From contig NZ_RHHB01000026.1 in NCBI RefSeq assembly GCF_003710805.1, forward strand, positions 1-43,714: 43,714 nt of DNA. Direction: 5' to 3'. A model generated the notes under the pieces. The model was not told where the DNA came from, did not search any database, and was given only the letters and a program-made list of their open reading frames with translations. Positions 10,160-18,438 of the stretch are shown piece after piece (position 1 is the stretch's first letter; each line of letters opens with the position of its first letter). The position numbers were made by a program, and so were the translations under genes. The stretch is from Agromyces tardus (GTDB taxonomy: Bacteria > Actinomycetota > Actinomycetes > Actinomycetales > Microbacteriaceae).

Positions 10160-10606
10160 TTACTGGGCGACCTGGGTGAGGGTGTACGGCTTGGGCTGCT
10201 GAGCCGCGTGCGGGTGCTCCGGGCCGGCGTAGACCTTGAGCTTCTTCAGCTGGGCCCGGCCGAGCGAGTTCTTGGGGAGCATGCCGCGGATCGCCTTCTC
10301 GACGGCGCGGACGGGGTTCTTCTCGAGGAGCTCGGCGTAGCCGACCGCCTTGAGGCCACCCGGGTAGCCGGAGTGACGGTAGGCCTTCTTCTGCTCGAGC
10401 TTCTGGCCGGTGAGGGCGACCTTGTCGGCGTTCACGATGATGACGAAGTCGCCGCTGTCGAGGTGGTTCGCGAAGGTCGGCTTGTGCTTGCCGCGGAGGA
10501 GGGCGGCCGTGTGGCTGGCCAGGCGGCCGAGCACGATGTCGGTGGCGTCGATGACGACCCAGTCACGCTGGATCTCGGTCGCCTTGGGGGTGTAGGTGCG
10601 CGTCAC
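10160..10606 (-). CDS. rplM: 50S ribosomal protein L13
   Basis: This 148-aa protein is an early-assembling 23S rRNA binder. Diagnostic stretches are [45 protein letters not shown] and [19 protein letters not shown]. The start is a GTG at 10606. It heads the rplM-rpsI-glmM unit. The 137-bp leader up to truA contains two stem-loops (10645-10684). Confidence 0.98.
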   Translation of the reverse strand: MTRTYTPKATEIQRDWVVIDATDIVLGRLASHTAALLRGKHKPTFANHLDSGDFVIIVNADKVALTGQKLEQKKAYRHSGYPGGLKAVGYAELLEKNPVRAVEKAIRGMLPKNSLGRAQLKKLKVYAGPEHPHAAQQPKPYTLTQVAQ

Positions 10607-10644
10607 GGAAGTGCTGCTTTCTGGTCGAGAGAGGGGTTCGTGAA

Positions 10645-10684
10645 TCCCACTCCGGTGGGAGTTCGCTCGCGAAGCGAGGCGAAC
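10645..10684 (-). promoter_or_regulatory. paired stem-loops in the rplM leader
   Basis: Two adjacent inverted repeats stand 39 bp before the rplM GTG. The first, at 10645-10660, is TCCCAC-4 nt-GTGGGA. The second, at 10661-10684, has arms GTTCG and CGAAC around CTCG/CGAG. They could end transcription from truA or act as an L13-responsive leader, as known in Bacillus. Neither role is shown by the sequence. No T-tract follows. Confidence 0.45.
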
Positions 10685-10743
10685 GCCCGGGTGGAGGGCT
10701 CATCTTCGGGTGCCGACGCAGATGGCGGCACCAAAGGGAAAGC

Positions 10744-11685
10744 TTAGCCGACGACCCCGTCGACGTGCAATTCGCGACGTGCGCGCGTCAGCGCCGCCCG
10801 AGCCTCGAGCTCGTGATCGTCGGGATAGCCGACCTCGGTGAGCACGAGTCCCTTGGCCGGCATCACCTTGAACGCGCTCGTCCGCTCGCCGGCCTCCATC
10901 AGCACGCGCGGGTCGCCGGCCTCGAGCTTGCCCTCCCCCACTGCGACGCAGGCCCCCACGAGCGCCCGCACCATCGAATGGCAGAAGGCGTCGGCCTGCA
11001 GGGATGCCACGAGCACGCCGTCGGCGGCGCGCTCCCATCGGTAGGCCTGGAGGGTGCGGATGGTCGTCGCGCCCTCGCGCGGGCGGCAGAACGCGGCGAA
11101 GTCGCCGAGTCCGAGGAGCGACCGCGCCGCGGCATCCATCGCAGCGACGTCGAGTTCGCGCGGAAACCACACCGTGCGGTTGCGATCGAGCGGGTTGCGG
11201 AGGGCCGCGGCATCCGCCACGCGGTACTCGTACCGCCGCCACGTCGCCGAGAAGCGGGCGTCGAATCCGTCGGGCGCGACGGCGGCTGCGGTGACGACGA
11301 TATCGGCCTCGCTCGCACCGAGGATGCCCGAGAGCCTGCGCAGCAGCACGCCCGCAGGATCGCCCGTGGCGGCCGCATGCCCCCGCCGCGGCCGGGTGGC
11401 CGACGCGAACGCCACGCGCTCCACGTCGAAGTGGGCGACCTGGCCGAGGGCGTGCACGCCGGCGTCGGTGCGCCCGGCGACCGTGAGCTGCGGCGCCACG
11501 TGCTCATGACGGAAGAGGGTGGCGAGTGCCTGCTCGATCACGCCCTGCACGGTGCGCAGGCCGGGCTGGCGGCTCCAGCCCTTGAACCCGGTGCCGTCGT
11601 AGGCGATGCCGAGCCGGATGCGGACCGCGGATGCCGCCGCGCCGGCGTCGGGCGCGGCCGACTCGTCCGTCGCATGCTCGCTCAC
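10744..11685 (-). CDS. truA: tRNA pseudouridine(38-40) synthase TruA
   Basis: This 313-aa enzyme isomerises U38-U40 in the anticodon arm. It carries RIRLGIAYDGTGFKGW at the N-terminal fold, the catalytic Asp in VAGRTDAGVHALGQVAHF, and RRYEYRV and SFCHSMVR-like AFCHSMVRALVGACVAVG. It is longer than the E. coli enzyme by about 40 residues. One insertion near 100-115 is Arg/Gly/Pro-rich (RPRRGHAAATGDPAG), and there is an Ala-rich head of about 20 residues. The start is a GTG at 11685. Location after rplQ is typical, but a strong terminator lies between them and a separate -10 precedes truA. Confidence 0.95.
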   Translation of the reverse strand: MSEHATDESAAPDAGAAASAVRIRLGIAYDGTGFKGWSRQPGLRTVQGVIEQALATLFRHEHVAPQLTVAGRTDAGVHALGQVAHFDVERVAFASATRPRRGHAAATGDPAGVLLRRLSGILGASEADIVVTAAAVAPDGFDARFSATWRRYEYRVADAAALRNPLDRNRTVWFPRELDVAAMDAAARSLLGLGDFAAFCRPREGATTIRTLQAYRWERAADGVLVASLQADAFCHSMVRALVGACVAVGEGKLEAGDPRVLMEAGERTSAFKVMPAKGLVLTEVGYPDDHELEARAALTRARRELHVDGVVG

Positions 11686-11691
11686 CCGACA

Positions 11692-11697
11692 AGCCTA
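11692..11697 (-). promoter_or_regulatory. candidate -10 of truA (leaderless)
   Basis: TAGGCT on the minus strand ends 6 nt before the truA GTG. That places the predicted transcription start at or next to the start codon, and no Shine-Dalgarno is visible. Because rplQ ends in a strong terminator, truA needs its own promoter. No clear -35 hexamer. Confidence 0.4.
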
Positions 11698-11772
11698 CGG
11701 GCGCCGCGCGGGCGCCGCTCGCTCTCGAACGGGATGCGGATGCCGTGGCGTGCCGCTGGCGCCCGCGACGCG

Positions 11773-11808
11773 GAAGGGCCCCGATGCGTGAACGCATCGG
11801 GGCCCTTC
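11773..11808. terminator. bidirectional terminator after rplQ
   Basis: This is a perfect 16-bp inverted repeat with arms 11773-11788 (GAAGGGCCCCGATGCG) and 11793-11808 and a TGAA tetraloop. It lies 17 bp past the rplQ stop. No T-run follows, as is common for terminators in very GC-rich actinobacteria. It closes the infA-rplQ alpha operon. Confidence 0.88.
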
Positions 11809-11824
11809 GAGTGTGGCGCGAGGA

Positions 11825-12364
11825 CTACTTCGCGGCGACGGCCTCGGCCGACTCCTCCGACGCCTCGGAACCCGCGGCCTCGTCGACGGCGGCCTCGGCC
11901 TCGGTGACGACCTCCTCGGGCGTCTCCTCGACGACGGGCTCCTCGGCGGGGGCCTCGTCGGCGGCCGGAGCCGCGGCCGGCTTGGCGGCGCGCGTCTTCG
12001 GGGTCACCGGCTCGAGGACGAGCTCGATGACCGCCATGGGCGCGTTGTCGCCCTTGCGGTTGCCGATCTTCGTGATGCGGGTGTAGCCGCCCTCACGGTC
12101 GGCGACCTGCGGGGCGATGACCGCGAACAGCTCGTGGACGACGCTCTTGTCGCCGATCACGGCGAGGACGCGACGGCGTGCGTGCAGGTCGCCGCGCTTG
12201 CCGAACGTCACCAGACGCTCGGCGAGGGGACGCAGGCGCTTGGCCTTGGTCTCGGTGGTGGTGATGCGCTTGTGCGTGAACAGCGCGGCAGCGAGGTTCG
12301 CGAGCATCAGGCGCTCGTGCGCGGGTCCGCCTCCGAGGCGGGGGCCCTTCGTGGGCTTCGGCAT
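11825..12364 (-). CDS. rplQ: 50S ribosomal protein L17 with long acidic C-terminal tail
   Basis: This 179-aa protein has an L17 core that is complete by about residue 120 ([59 protein letters not shown]). The remaining 60 residues are Ala/Glu-rich ([25 protein letters not shown]), strongly acidic and presumably disordered. Such tails occur on L17 in actinobacteria, but their role is unknown. The gene starts at an ATG, 45 bp after rpoA. Confidence 0.97.
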   Translation of the reverse strand: MPKPTKGPRLGGGPAHERLMLANLAAALFTHKRITTTETKAKRLRPLAERLVTFGKRGDLHARRRVLAVIGDKSVVHELFAVIAPQVADREGGYTRITKIGNRKGDNAPMAVIELVLEPVTPKTRAAKPAAAPAADEAPAEEPVVEETPEEVVTEAEAAVDEAAGSEASEESAEAVAAK

Positions 12365-12409
12365 GGTTCGTTCTCTCCAGTGGTGGGGGTTGGTGCGGCC
12401 CGGGGCGCG

Positions 12410-13396
12410 CTAGTTCTCGTCGTCGAAGCCCGTGTAGAAGTGGGCGCCGTCGAAGCCGGGGACCGAGTCCTTCAGCGACAGGCCCATCTCCGTGAGCTTG
12501 TCCTTGACCTCATCGACCGACTTCTGGCCGAAGTTGCGGATGTTCATGAGCTGCGACTCCGACAGGGCGACGAGCTCGGACACCGTGTTGATGCCCTCGC
12601 GCTTGAGGCAGTTGTAGCTCCGCACCGACAGGTCGAGGTCCTCGATCGGGATCGAGAGCTCGCTCGAGAGCACGGCGTCGACCGGCGCGGGGCCGATCTC
12701 GATGCCCTCTGCCGCCGTGTTGAGCTCGCGGGCGAGGCCGAACAGCTCGGTGAGCGTGCGACCCGCCGAGGCGATCGCGTCGCGCGGCGTGATGGCGGCC
12801 TTGGTCTCGACGTCGACCACGAGGCGGTCGAAGTCGGTGCGCTCGCCGGCACGGGTGGCCTCGACGCGGTAGGTGACCTTGAGGACCGGCGAGTAGATCG
12901 AGTCGACCGGGATCTGGCCGGCCTCGGAGTACTCGTTGCGGTTCTGGCTGGCCGAGACGTAGCCGCGGCCGCGCTCGATCGTGAGCTCGAGCTCGAACTT
13001 CGCCGAGTCGTTGAGCGTCGCGATCACGAGCTCGGGGTTGTGCACCTCGACGCCCGCCGGAGCGGAGATGTCGGCGGCGGTGACCTCACCGGCGCCCTGC
13101 TTGCGCAGGTAGGCGGTGATGGGCTCGTCGTGCTCGCTGGAGACGACCAGGTTCTTGATGTTGAGGATGATCTCGGTGACATCCTCCTTGACGCCCGGGA
13201 CGGTCGAGAACTCGTGGAGCACGCCGTCGATGCGGATGCTCGTCACGGCCGCGCCGGGGATCGAGGAGAGGAGGGTGCGACGGAGCGAGTTCCCCAGGGT
13301 GTAACCGAAGCCCGGCTCGAGGGGCTCGATCACGAAACGCGAACGGAACTCCGAGATGTTCTCTTCGGTGAGCGTCGGACGCTGTGCGATCAGCAC
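12410..13396 (-). CDS. rpoA: DNA-directed RNA polymerase subunit alpha
   Basis: This is a 328-aa protein. The N-terminal domain (about 1-235) holds the assembly and dimerisation segment [33 protein letters not shown]. After a short linker the C-terminal domain contains [22 protein letters not shown] and [17 protein letters not shown], the helix-hairpin-helix part that contacts UP elements and activators. The start is a GTG at 13396. In many bacteria rpsD precedes rpoA; here the 174-bp upstream gap instead holds a palindromic repeat. Confidence 0.99.
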   Translation of the reverse strand: MLIAQRPTLTEENISEFRSRFVIEPLEPGFGYTLGNSLRRTLLSSIPGAAVTSIRIDGVLHEFSTVPGVKEDVTEIILNIKNLVVSSEHDEPITAYLRKQGAGEVTAADISAPAGVEVHNPELVIATLNDSAKFELELTIERGRGYVSASQNRNEYSEAGQIPVDSIYSPVLKVTYRVEATRAGERTDFDRLVVDVETKAAITPRDAIASAGRTLTELFGLARELNTAAEGIEIGPAPVDAVLSSELSIPIEDLDLSVRSYNCLKREGINTVSELVALSESQLMNIRNFGQKSVDEVKDKLTEMGLSLKDSVPGFDGAHFYTGFDDEN

Positions 13397-13477
13397 TGTG
13401 GATTCCTTTCGGCAGGGTGTCCGCTATATGACACCTGCGAGGTCGAGGATCTTGAGTTGTGAGAGAACGTGGGCGCC

Positions 13478-13560
13478 GGTCGAGTAGGCCCGTCAGGGCC
13501 GTATCGAGACCAGCGAGTGCGCGAGGCCTCGATACGGGCGCGGAGCGCCCTACCCGACCG
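13478..13560. repeat. double-hairpin palindromic repeat, copy A (rpsK-rpoA gap)
   Basis: Two hairpin modules face each other. The left module (13478-13508) is TCGAGTAGGCCCG-TCA-GGGCC-GTATCGAGAC. The right module (13528-13557) is CTCGATACGGGCGC-GGA-GCGCCCTAC. Each forms its own stem (GGCCC/GGGCC; GGGCGC/GCGCCC). The outer TCGAGTAG and CTCGATAC blocks are inverted copies of each other, so the whole element could also fold as one long arm. The same outer blocks recur at 14463-14588. Confidence 0.8.
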
Positions 13561-13570
13561 ACGGTGGGAA

Positions 13571-13969
13571 CTAGACGCGGCGGCGCTTGGGCGGGCGGCA
13601 TCCGTTGTGCGCCTGGGGCGTCACGTCGTTGATGCTGCCGACCTCGAGGCCCGCGGCCTGGAGGGAGCGGATCGCGGTCTCGCGGCCCGAGCCGGGGCCC
13701 TTGACGAAGACGTCGACCTTCTTCATGCCGTGCTCCTGCGCCTGGCGCGCGGCCGACTCGGCCGCGAGCTGTGCGGCGAACGGCGTCGACTTGCGCGAGC
13801 CCTTGAAGCCCACGCCGCCCGACGACGCCCAGCTGATCACGGCGCCGGTGGTGTCGGTGATCGAGACGATCGTGTTGTTGAACGTCGACTTGATGTGGGC
13901 CTGGCCCACGGCGATGTTCTTCTTTTCCTTCTTGCGCGGCTTGCGAGTAGCCGCCTTGGGTGCTGCCAT
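13571..13969 (-). CDS. rpsK: 30S ribosomal protein S11
   Basis: This is a 132-aa protein of the 30S platform. It carries a basic head ([12 protein letters not shown]) followed by [36 protein letters not shown] and [21 protein letters not shown]. It ends at [18 protein letters not shown], the family's conserved C-terminus. The gene lies 34 bp downstream of rpsM. The gene that normally follows, rpsD, is absent here. Confidence 0.99.
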   Translation of the reverse strand: MAAPKAATRKPRKKEKKNIAVGQAHIKSTFNNTIVSITDTTGAVISWASSGGVGFKGSRKSTPFAAQLAAESAARQAQEHGMKKVDVFVKGPGSGRETAIRSLQAAGLEVGSINDVTPQAHNGCRPPKRRRV

Positions 13970-14003
13970 TGGTGAAATCTCCTAGATCTTCGGCGCTGAG
14001 CGG

Positions 14004-14384
14004 TTACTTGCGGCCGGGCTTCTTCTTGCCGGCGACGGTGCGCTTCGGGCCCTTGCGGGTACGAGCGTTGGTCTTGGTGCGCTGGCCGCGGACCGGGAGA
14101 CCGCGACGGTGGCGCAGGCCCTCGTAGGATCCGATCTCGACCTTGCGGCGGATGTCGGCTGCGACCTCGCGGCGGAGGTCACCCTCGACCTTGAAATTGC
14201 CTTCGATGTAGTCGCGGAGCGCGACGAGCTGCTCGTCGCTGAGGTCCTTCACGCGGATGTCTCCGCTGATGCCGGTCTCCGCGAGCGTCTGCAGCGCACG
14301 AGTGCGCCCGACGCCGTAGATGTAGGTCAGTGCGATCTCCACGCGCTTCTCGCGCGGGATGTCGACTCCTGCCAGACGTGCCAT
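14004..14384 (-). CDS. rpsM: 30S ribosomal protein S13
   Basis: This 126-aa protein of the 30S head contacts the P-site tRNA and S19. It begins [24 protein letters not shown] and ends with the basic tail [38 protein letters not shown] is diagnostic. I placed the start at the ATG at 14384, where the conserved N-terminus begins. The frame stays open to 14459, but the added residues are not S13-like. Confidence 0.99.
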   Translation of the reverse strand: MARLAGVDIPREKRVEIALTYIYGVGRTRALQTLAETGISGDIRVKDLSDEQLVALRDYIEGNFKVEGDLRREVAADIRRKVEIGSYEGLRHRRGLPVRGQRTKTNARTRKGPKRTVAGKKKPGRK

Positions 14385-14462
14385 GGTGGCTTCTCCTGTG
14401 GATGAGTGGAGGTGTGGAGCAACGCCGGTGCCCGGGCCTCCGACCCGAGGTGTCCGCATCGC

Positions 14463-14588
14463 TGATCGAGTAGCCGCGGAGCGGCGTATCGAGATCGATG
14501 CTTCTGGCGTTGCCGATTGCGGTGTTCAGTTGTGTTGCGACTCGGGTCTCGATACGGCGGCCCGCACGGGGCCGCCGACTCGACCCTG
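14463..14588. repeat. double-hairpin palindromic repeat, copy B (rpmJ-rpsM gap)
   Basis: The left module (14463-14493) is GATCGAGTAG-CCGC-GGA-GCGG-CGTATCGAG. The right module (14547-14588) is TCTCGATAC-GGCGGCCC-GCAC-GGGGCCGCC-GACTCGACC. The outer blocks match those of copy A and are again in inverted orientation. About 53 bp of unrelated sequence lies between the modules. The element fills most of the 234-bp gap between rpmJ and rpsM and would be transcribed within the operon. Confidence 0.8.
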
Positions 14589-14618
14589 ATCGGCGCGACG
14601 CTCACGCGTCGCGCGCGA

Positions 14619-14735
14619 TCAGCCCTGACGCTGCTTGTGGCGCGGGTTGCTCTTGCAGATCACCATCACGCGGCCGTGACGGCGGATGACCTTGCAGTGG
14701 TCGCAGATGGGCTTGACGCTGGGGTTGACCTTCAC
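14619..14735 (-). CDS. rpmJ: 50S ribosomal protein L36
   Basis: This 38-aa protein is [20 protein letters not shown] followed by [18 protein letters not shown]. It starts at a GTG at 14735 and stops at TGA 14619-14621. The zinc ligands Cys11, Cys14, Cys27 and His33 are all present, so this is the zinc-binding (C+) form. The gene is too short for routine ORF lists. It sits 69 bp after infA, the standard position. Confidence 0.97.
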   Translation of the reverse strand: MKVNPSVKPICDHCKVIRRHGRVMVICKSNPRHKQRQG

Positions 14736-14804
14736 AGGTGTGTTCCTTTACTCGCTGTCCTCGTGCCCGCGGAGTGCCGCGGGCCGTTACTTTCCGAACA
14801 GCCC

Positions 14805-15026
14805 TTACTTGTAGCGGTAGACGATGCGGCCGCGCGTCAGGTCGTAGGGGCTCAGCTCCACGATCACGCGGTCCTCGGGGAGGATGCGGATGTAGTGCTG
14901 GCGCATCTTGCCTGAGATGTGCGCGAGGACCTTGTGCCCGTTGGTCAGTTCCACGCGGAACATCGCGTTCGGGAGTGCCTCGATGACCGAGCCTTCGATC
15001 TCGATGACGCCGTCTTTCTTGGCCAT
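14805..15026 (-). CDS. infA: translation initiation factor IF-1
   Basis: This 73-aa S1-type OB-fold factor binds the 30S A site. The sequence [39 protein letters not shown] and [12 protein letters not shown] is typical throughout. The ATG at 15026 follows GTGAGG at a normal distance; the open frame upstream to 15140 is not IF-1-like. It is the first gene of the alpha operon, with a candidate promoter around 15148. Confidence 0.98.
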   Translation of the reverse strand: MAKKDGVIEIEGSVIEALPNAMFRVELTNGHKVLAHISGKMRQHYIRILPEDRVIVELSPYDLTRGRIVYRYK

Positions 15027-15147
15027 AGCCTCACTATCGCTTGTGGTGTGGGTGTTCGGTCGTGCGATGATGTTGCACGAGGCGCCGGAACCGTGGTGGC
15101 TCAGGCGTCGGGCATGCCGAAGCAGGCGTGCAAACACCAAGGGTCAA

Positions 15148-15153
15148 CTATAG
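15148..15153 (-). promoter_or_regulatory. candidate -10 of the infA (alpha) operon
   Basis: TATAGT on the minus strand lies about 120 bp upstream of infA, in the 197-bp gap after mtlD. It matches the -10 consensus in five of six positions. No good -35 is seen 17 bp upstream, because that space is taken by the stem-loop at 15154-15175. A TTGACC immediately downstream (15143-15148) could alternatively be a -35, but no -10 follows at the right spacing. Confidence 0.35.
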
Positions 15154-15175
15154 GCGATCGCGAAGCGATTCGCCA
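15154..15175 (-). terminator. candidate terminator of the mannitol PTS operon
   Basis: A stem-loop GGCGAATCGC-TTC-GCGATCGCC, with one bulged base, lies 49 bp past the mtlD stop on the transcribed strand. A short TATAGTT stretch follows it. It abuts the putative infA -10, so the end of one operon and the promoter of the next are packed together. Confidence 0.45.
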
Positions 15176-15223
15176 GTCGGGTGTGTTCGCCGGGGCGCGG
15201 GGCGCCCGGGCGATGTCTCAGCG

Positions 15224-16369
15224 TCAGCGCACGTGACGCGCCACGACCTCCACGAGGCGGTCGTGCAGCGGATGTCCCGCCTCCACCCCGGTCACGTCGT
15301 GCACGAAGGTCGCGGCATCCGCCTCGCCCAGGAGCCGCTGCAGCTCGACGCTCTCGGGATCGGCCGGCACGTCGAAGCCGAGCGCCGCCTCGACCGCGGC
15401 GAGGAGCCCGTCGACCACGAGGCCGCGCTCGGCGAGTTCGGCAGCGGGTGCGATGAATCGCTCGCGACGGCTCAGCTTGCGCAGGGGCTGGCGGCCGACC
15501 CGCTCGACGGTGTCGGGCAGGCCGGGATTGCGGAAGCGCGCGAGGATCGTCGCGCGGTACTCGGCCTGCTCGGCCTCGGAGAAGCCGTGCTTGGCCACGA
15601 TGAGCGCGGAGGTCTCGCGGAGCACGCGCTCCACTTCCTCGGCGACCGCCGGGTCGGCCAGCGCGTCGCTGATGCGCTCGTGCCCCGCGAGGAAGCCGAG
15701 GTACGCGGTCGCGGCGTGACCCGTGTTGACCGTGAAGAGCTTGCGCTCGATGTACGGCGCGAGGCGCTCCACGAAGTGCGCGCCGGGGATCTCGAGCGGG
15801 TGGTCGCCGAAGGGCGGCCGCTCGATCGCCCACTCGAAGAAGGTCTCGACCGTGACGTCGAGCCCCGCCCCCTCGGGCTGCCCGGGCACGATGCGGTCGA
15901 CGGCGGTGTTCGCGAACACGGCGCGGCGCTCGAGCGCGAGCCACTCGTCGGGACCGGCGAGCGCGGCGACCTCGTCGCGCAGCAGGCTCGTCGCGTCGAT
16001 CGCGTTCTCGCACGCCATCACGGCGAGGGGCGCGGCATCGGCCGGGCGGTCCCGCAGCGCCTGCAGCACGTGGGGCGCGATGAACCGCAGGATCGTGGGC
16101 CCGACGGCGGTCGTCACGACGTCGGCGGTCGTCAGCTCGGCAGCGAGCGCCGCGGCATCCGCCTGGCTGTTGAGCGCCCGGTAGCGGTCGACGACGCGGT
16201 CGCGCGCACCCTCGCCCACCTCGTGCACGGCGTAGTGGTCGGATGCCGCGAGCGCGTCGATGAGCTCGGCGTTCACGTCGGCGAACACGACCTCGTAGCC
16301 CGCGTCGTGCAGCAGCAGGCCCACGAAGCCACGGCCGATGTTGCCGGCGCCGAAGTGCACGGCCTTCAT
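15224..16369 (-). CDS. mtlD: mannitol-1-phosphate 5-dehydrogenase
   Basis: This 381-aa enzyme oxidises mannitol-1-phosphate to fructose-6-phosphate with NAD. It begins with the dinucleotide-binding motif [17 protein letters not shown] and shows [34 protein letters not shown] and the active-site segment [16 protein letters not shown] (the catalytic Lys of this long-chain dehydrogenase family). Length is normal. Its start overlaps the mtlF stop by 4 nt (ATGA). It is the last gene of the PTS operon and supplies glycolysis. Confidence 0.96.
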   Translation of the reverse strand: MKAVHFGAGNIGRGFVGLLLHDAGYEVVFADVNAELIDALAASDHYAVHEVGEGARDRVVDRYRALNSQADAAALAAELTTADVVTTAVGPTILRFIAPHVLQALRDRPADAAPLAVMACENAIDATSLLRDEVAALAGPDEWLALERRAVFANTAVDRIVPGQPEGAGLDVTVETFFEWAIERPPFGDHPLEIPGAHFVERLAPYIERKLFTVNTGHAATAYLGFLAGHERISDALADPAVAEEVERVLRETSALIVAKHGFSEAEQAEYRATILARFRNPGLPDTVERVGRQPLRKLSRRERFIAPAAELAERGLVVDGLLAAVEAALGFDVPADPESVELQRLLGEADAATFVHDVTGVEAGHPLHDRLVEVVARHVR

Positions 16370-16806
16370 GCGTCGTTGACCTCGGACAGCAGCGCGACGA
16401 GCTCGTCGGAGGAGCCGGCGTCGAGCAGCTTCTGCACCTCGTCCTCGTCGGAGAAGATGATGGCGATCTTCGAGAGGATCTCGAGGTGCTCGTCGCCGAT
16501 GCCGGCGATGCCCACGACGAAGCGCGCCTCGTCGCCGCCCCAGTCGATCGGCGCGTCGTAGCGCACGAACGAGAGCGCCGAACGCAGGATCGAGTCCTTC
16601 GCCTCGTTCGTGCCGTGCGGGATGGCGAGCCAGTTGCCCATGTAGGTGGAGACCGACGACTCGCGCGCGAGCATGGAGTCGATGTACTCGGGGCGCACGG
16701 CCCCGGCGTCGACGAGGATCTGGCCCGCCGCGCGGATGGCCTCCTCGCGGCTCGCCGCAGCCCGCTCGAGGCGCACGTCGCGGGGCGACAGGATCTGGTC
16801 GGTCAT
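16366..16806 (-). CDS. mtlF: mannitol-specific PTS EIIA component
   Basis: This is a 146-aa EIIA of the mannitol/fructose family. The phosphorylated histidine is H64 in [17 protein letters not shown], with [11 protein letters not shown] and [19 protein letters not shown] following as expected. It receives phosphate from HPr and passes it to the IIB domain of MtlA. The ATG at 16806 has GAAGGAG upstream. It is encoded separately from MtlA, unlike in E. coli where IIA is fused. Confidence 0.95.
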   Translation of the reverse strand: MTDQILSPRDVRLERAAASREEAIRAAGQILVDAGAVRPEYIDSMLARESSVSTYMGNWLAIPHGTNEAKDSILRSALSFVRYDAPIDWGGDEARFVVGIAGIGDEHLEILSKIAIIFSDEDEVQKLLDAGSSDELVALLSEVNDA

Positions 16807-16857
16807 GGGATCTCCTTCTTCCTCATCGAGACGGGTTGCCGTGCGGGCGGGCCGATG

Positions 16858-16892
16858 CCGCGGTGGCCCCCTGGGACGGGAGGCCACCGCGG
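16858..16892 (-). repeat. intra-operon stem-loop between mtlA and mtlF
   Basis: This is a perfect 11-bp inverted repeat, CCGCGGTGGCC (16858-16868) and GGCCACCGCGG (16882-16892), with a 13-nt loop. It lies 28 bp past the mtlA stop and 52 bp before mtlF. It could stabilise the mtlA message end, or partly end transcription so that IIA and MtlD are made in smaller amount. No T-tract. Confidence 0.7.
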
Positions 16893-16919
16893 CGGTCGGT
16901 CAGCCGGGCGGTGCGACGA

Positions 16920-18419
16920 TCAGCGCACGCCCTCGCTCTGGAGCAGGTTCACGATCTCGTCGTACTTCGGCGAATTCATGAAGTTCTCCACCGACACGTG
17001 CAGCGCGTTCGGCGACTGCCCGCGCGCCCGGTCGGTGAGGTCCTGGTGCGTGATCACGAGGTCGACGTCGTCGGTGAGGTTCGCGATCGCGCGGTTGGTC
17101 ACCGTGACGCTGTCGATGCCGGCCTTCTTGATCTTGTTGCGGAGGACCGTGGCACCCATCGCGCTCGATCCCATTCCCGCGTCGCAGGCGAAGATGATCG
17201 TGTGGATCGGCTTCCGCTGGAACGCGGCCTCCTCGCCCTCCGTGATGAGGTCGCCGCCGGCGGCGACGCCCTCGGCCGCGAGGCCCTGCAGCACGCTGCT
17301 CGACTTGCCCTTGTTGGCCTCGGTCTGCGCGATCGCGGCCGCCAGGTCGCCGGCGCCCTCCTTCGCGAGGTCGCGCTTGCGACTCGCACGGAGCATGATC
17401 GACGCGATCACGAACGTCACCGTCGCCGAGAGGATGACCGAGAGGATCACGCCGACGTAGCTGTCGGGCGCGGTCTGGGCGAGCACCGCGATGATGCTGC
17501 CCGGAGCCGCCGGTGCTCGGAGTCCGCTGTTGAACAGCACGTTGGTCGCGACGCCCGTCATGCCGCCCGCGATCGCGGCGAGGATCAGGATCGGCTTCAT
17601 GAGCACGTACGGGAAGTAGATCTCGTGGATGCCGCCGAAGAACTGGATGATGATCGCGCCGGGAGCGCTCGCACGGGCCAGGCCGACGCCGAAGAACGTG
17701 AACGCGAGCAGGATGCCGAGGCCGGGGCCGGGGTTCGCCTCGATCAGGAACAGGATCGACTTGCCCGTCTCGCTGGCCTGCTGGGTTCCGATCGGGGTGA
17801 ACACGCCGTGGTTGATCGCGTTGTTCAGGAACAGCACCTTGCCGGGCTCGACCAGGATGCTGAGCAGCGGCAGCAGCGACAGCTTCACGAGCCAGTCGAC
17901 GGCCGCCTCGAGGCCGTTGCTCAGCGCCTCGACGACCGGCCCGAAGGCCAGGTAGCCCACGATGGCGAGGGCGAACCCGAGGATGCCGGCGGAGAAGTTG
18001 TTGACCAGCATCTCGAAGCCGGCCTTGATCTTCCCCTCCCAGATCCGGTCGACCTGCTTCATGAGCCACGCGGCGAGCGGGCCCATGATCATGGCGCCGA
18101 GGAACATCGGGATGTCGGTGCCGACGATCACGCCGACCGTGGCGATGGAGGCCACGACGCCGCCGCGGGTGTCGTAGACCAGCCGGCCGCCCTGGTTGGC
18201 GATGAGCAGGGGCAGCAGGTAGATGATCATCGGGCCGACGAGCTCCGCGAGGGACTCGTTCGGCGTGAATCCGGCCGGGATGAAGAACATCGTGACGATG
18301 CCCCAGGCGATGAACGCCGCGATGTTCGGCAGGATCATGTTGGACAGGAACGACCCGAACCTCTGGACTGCGACGCGTGCTCCCCCCGGCCGCTTCGTGT
18401 CTGCAGACGACGTTGTCAT
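16920..18419 (-). CDS. mtlA: mannitol-specific PTS EIICB component
   Basis: This 499-aa protein imports and phosphorylates mannitol. The IIC membrane domain spans about residues 20-345, with multiple hydrophobic helices and the substrate-binding GGIHEIYFP (262-270). A linker of about 55 residues leads to the IIB domain, whose phosphocysteine is C412 in FACDAGMGSSAMGATVL. The protein ends after IIB, and IIA is the separate mtlF gene. The ATG at 18419 is followed by MTTSSADTKRPGGARVAVQR; the open frame beyond it is not protein-like. ptsI lies 19 bp upstream. Confidence 0.96.
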   Translation of the reverse strand: MTTSSADTKRPGGARVAVQRFGSFLSNMILPNIAAFIAWGIVTMFFIPAGFTPNESLAELVGPMIIYLLPLLIANQGGRLVYDTRGGVVASIATVGVIVGTDIPMFLGAMIMGPLAAWLMKQVDRIWEGKIKAGFEMLVNNFSAGILGFALAIVGYLAFGPVVEALSNGLEAAVDWLVKLSLLPLLSILVEPGKVLFLNNAINHGVFTPIGTQQASETGKSILFLIEANPGPGLGILLAFTFFGVGLARASAPGAIIIQFFGGIHEIYFPYVLMKPILILAAIAGGMTGVATNVLFNSGLRAPAAPGSIIAVLAQTAPDSYVGVILSVILSATVTFVIASIMLRASRKRDLAKEGAGDLAAAIAQTEANKGKSSSVLQGLAAEGVAAGGDLITEGEEAAFQRKPIHTIIFACDAGMGSSAMGATVLRNKIKKAGIDSVTVTNRAIANLTDDVDLVITHQDLTDRARGQSPNALHVSVENFMNSPKYDEIVNLLQSEGVR

Positions 18420-18438
18420 GTCAGTGCCTCTCTCGTGG

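Noticed and set aside
7570..10179. Plus-strand frame of 869 codons over coaA, glmM and rpsI
   Set aside because: Overlaps coaA in another frame and then runs antisense to glmM and rpsI; an open frame by composition only.
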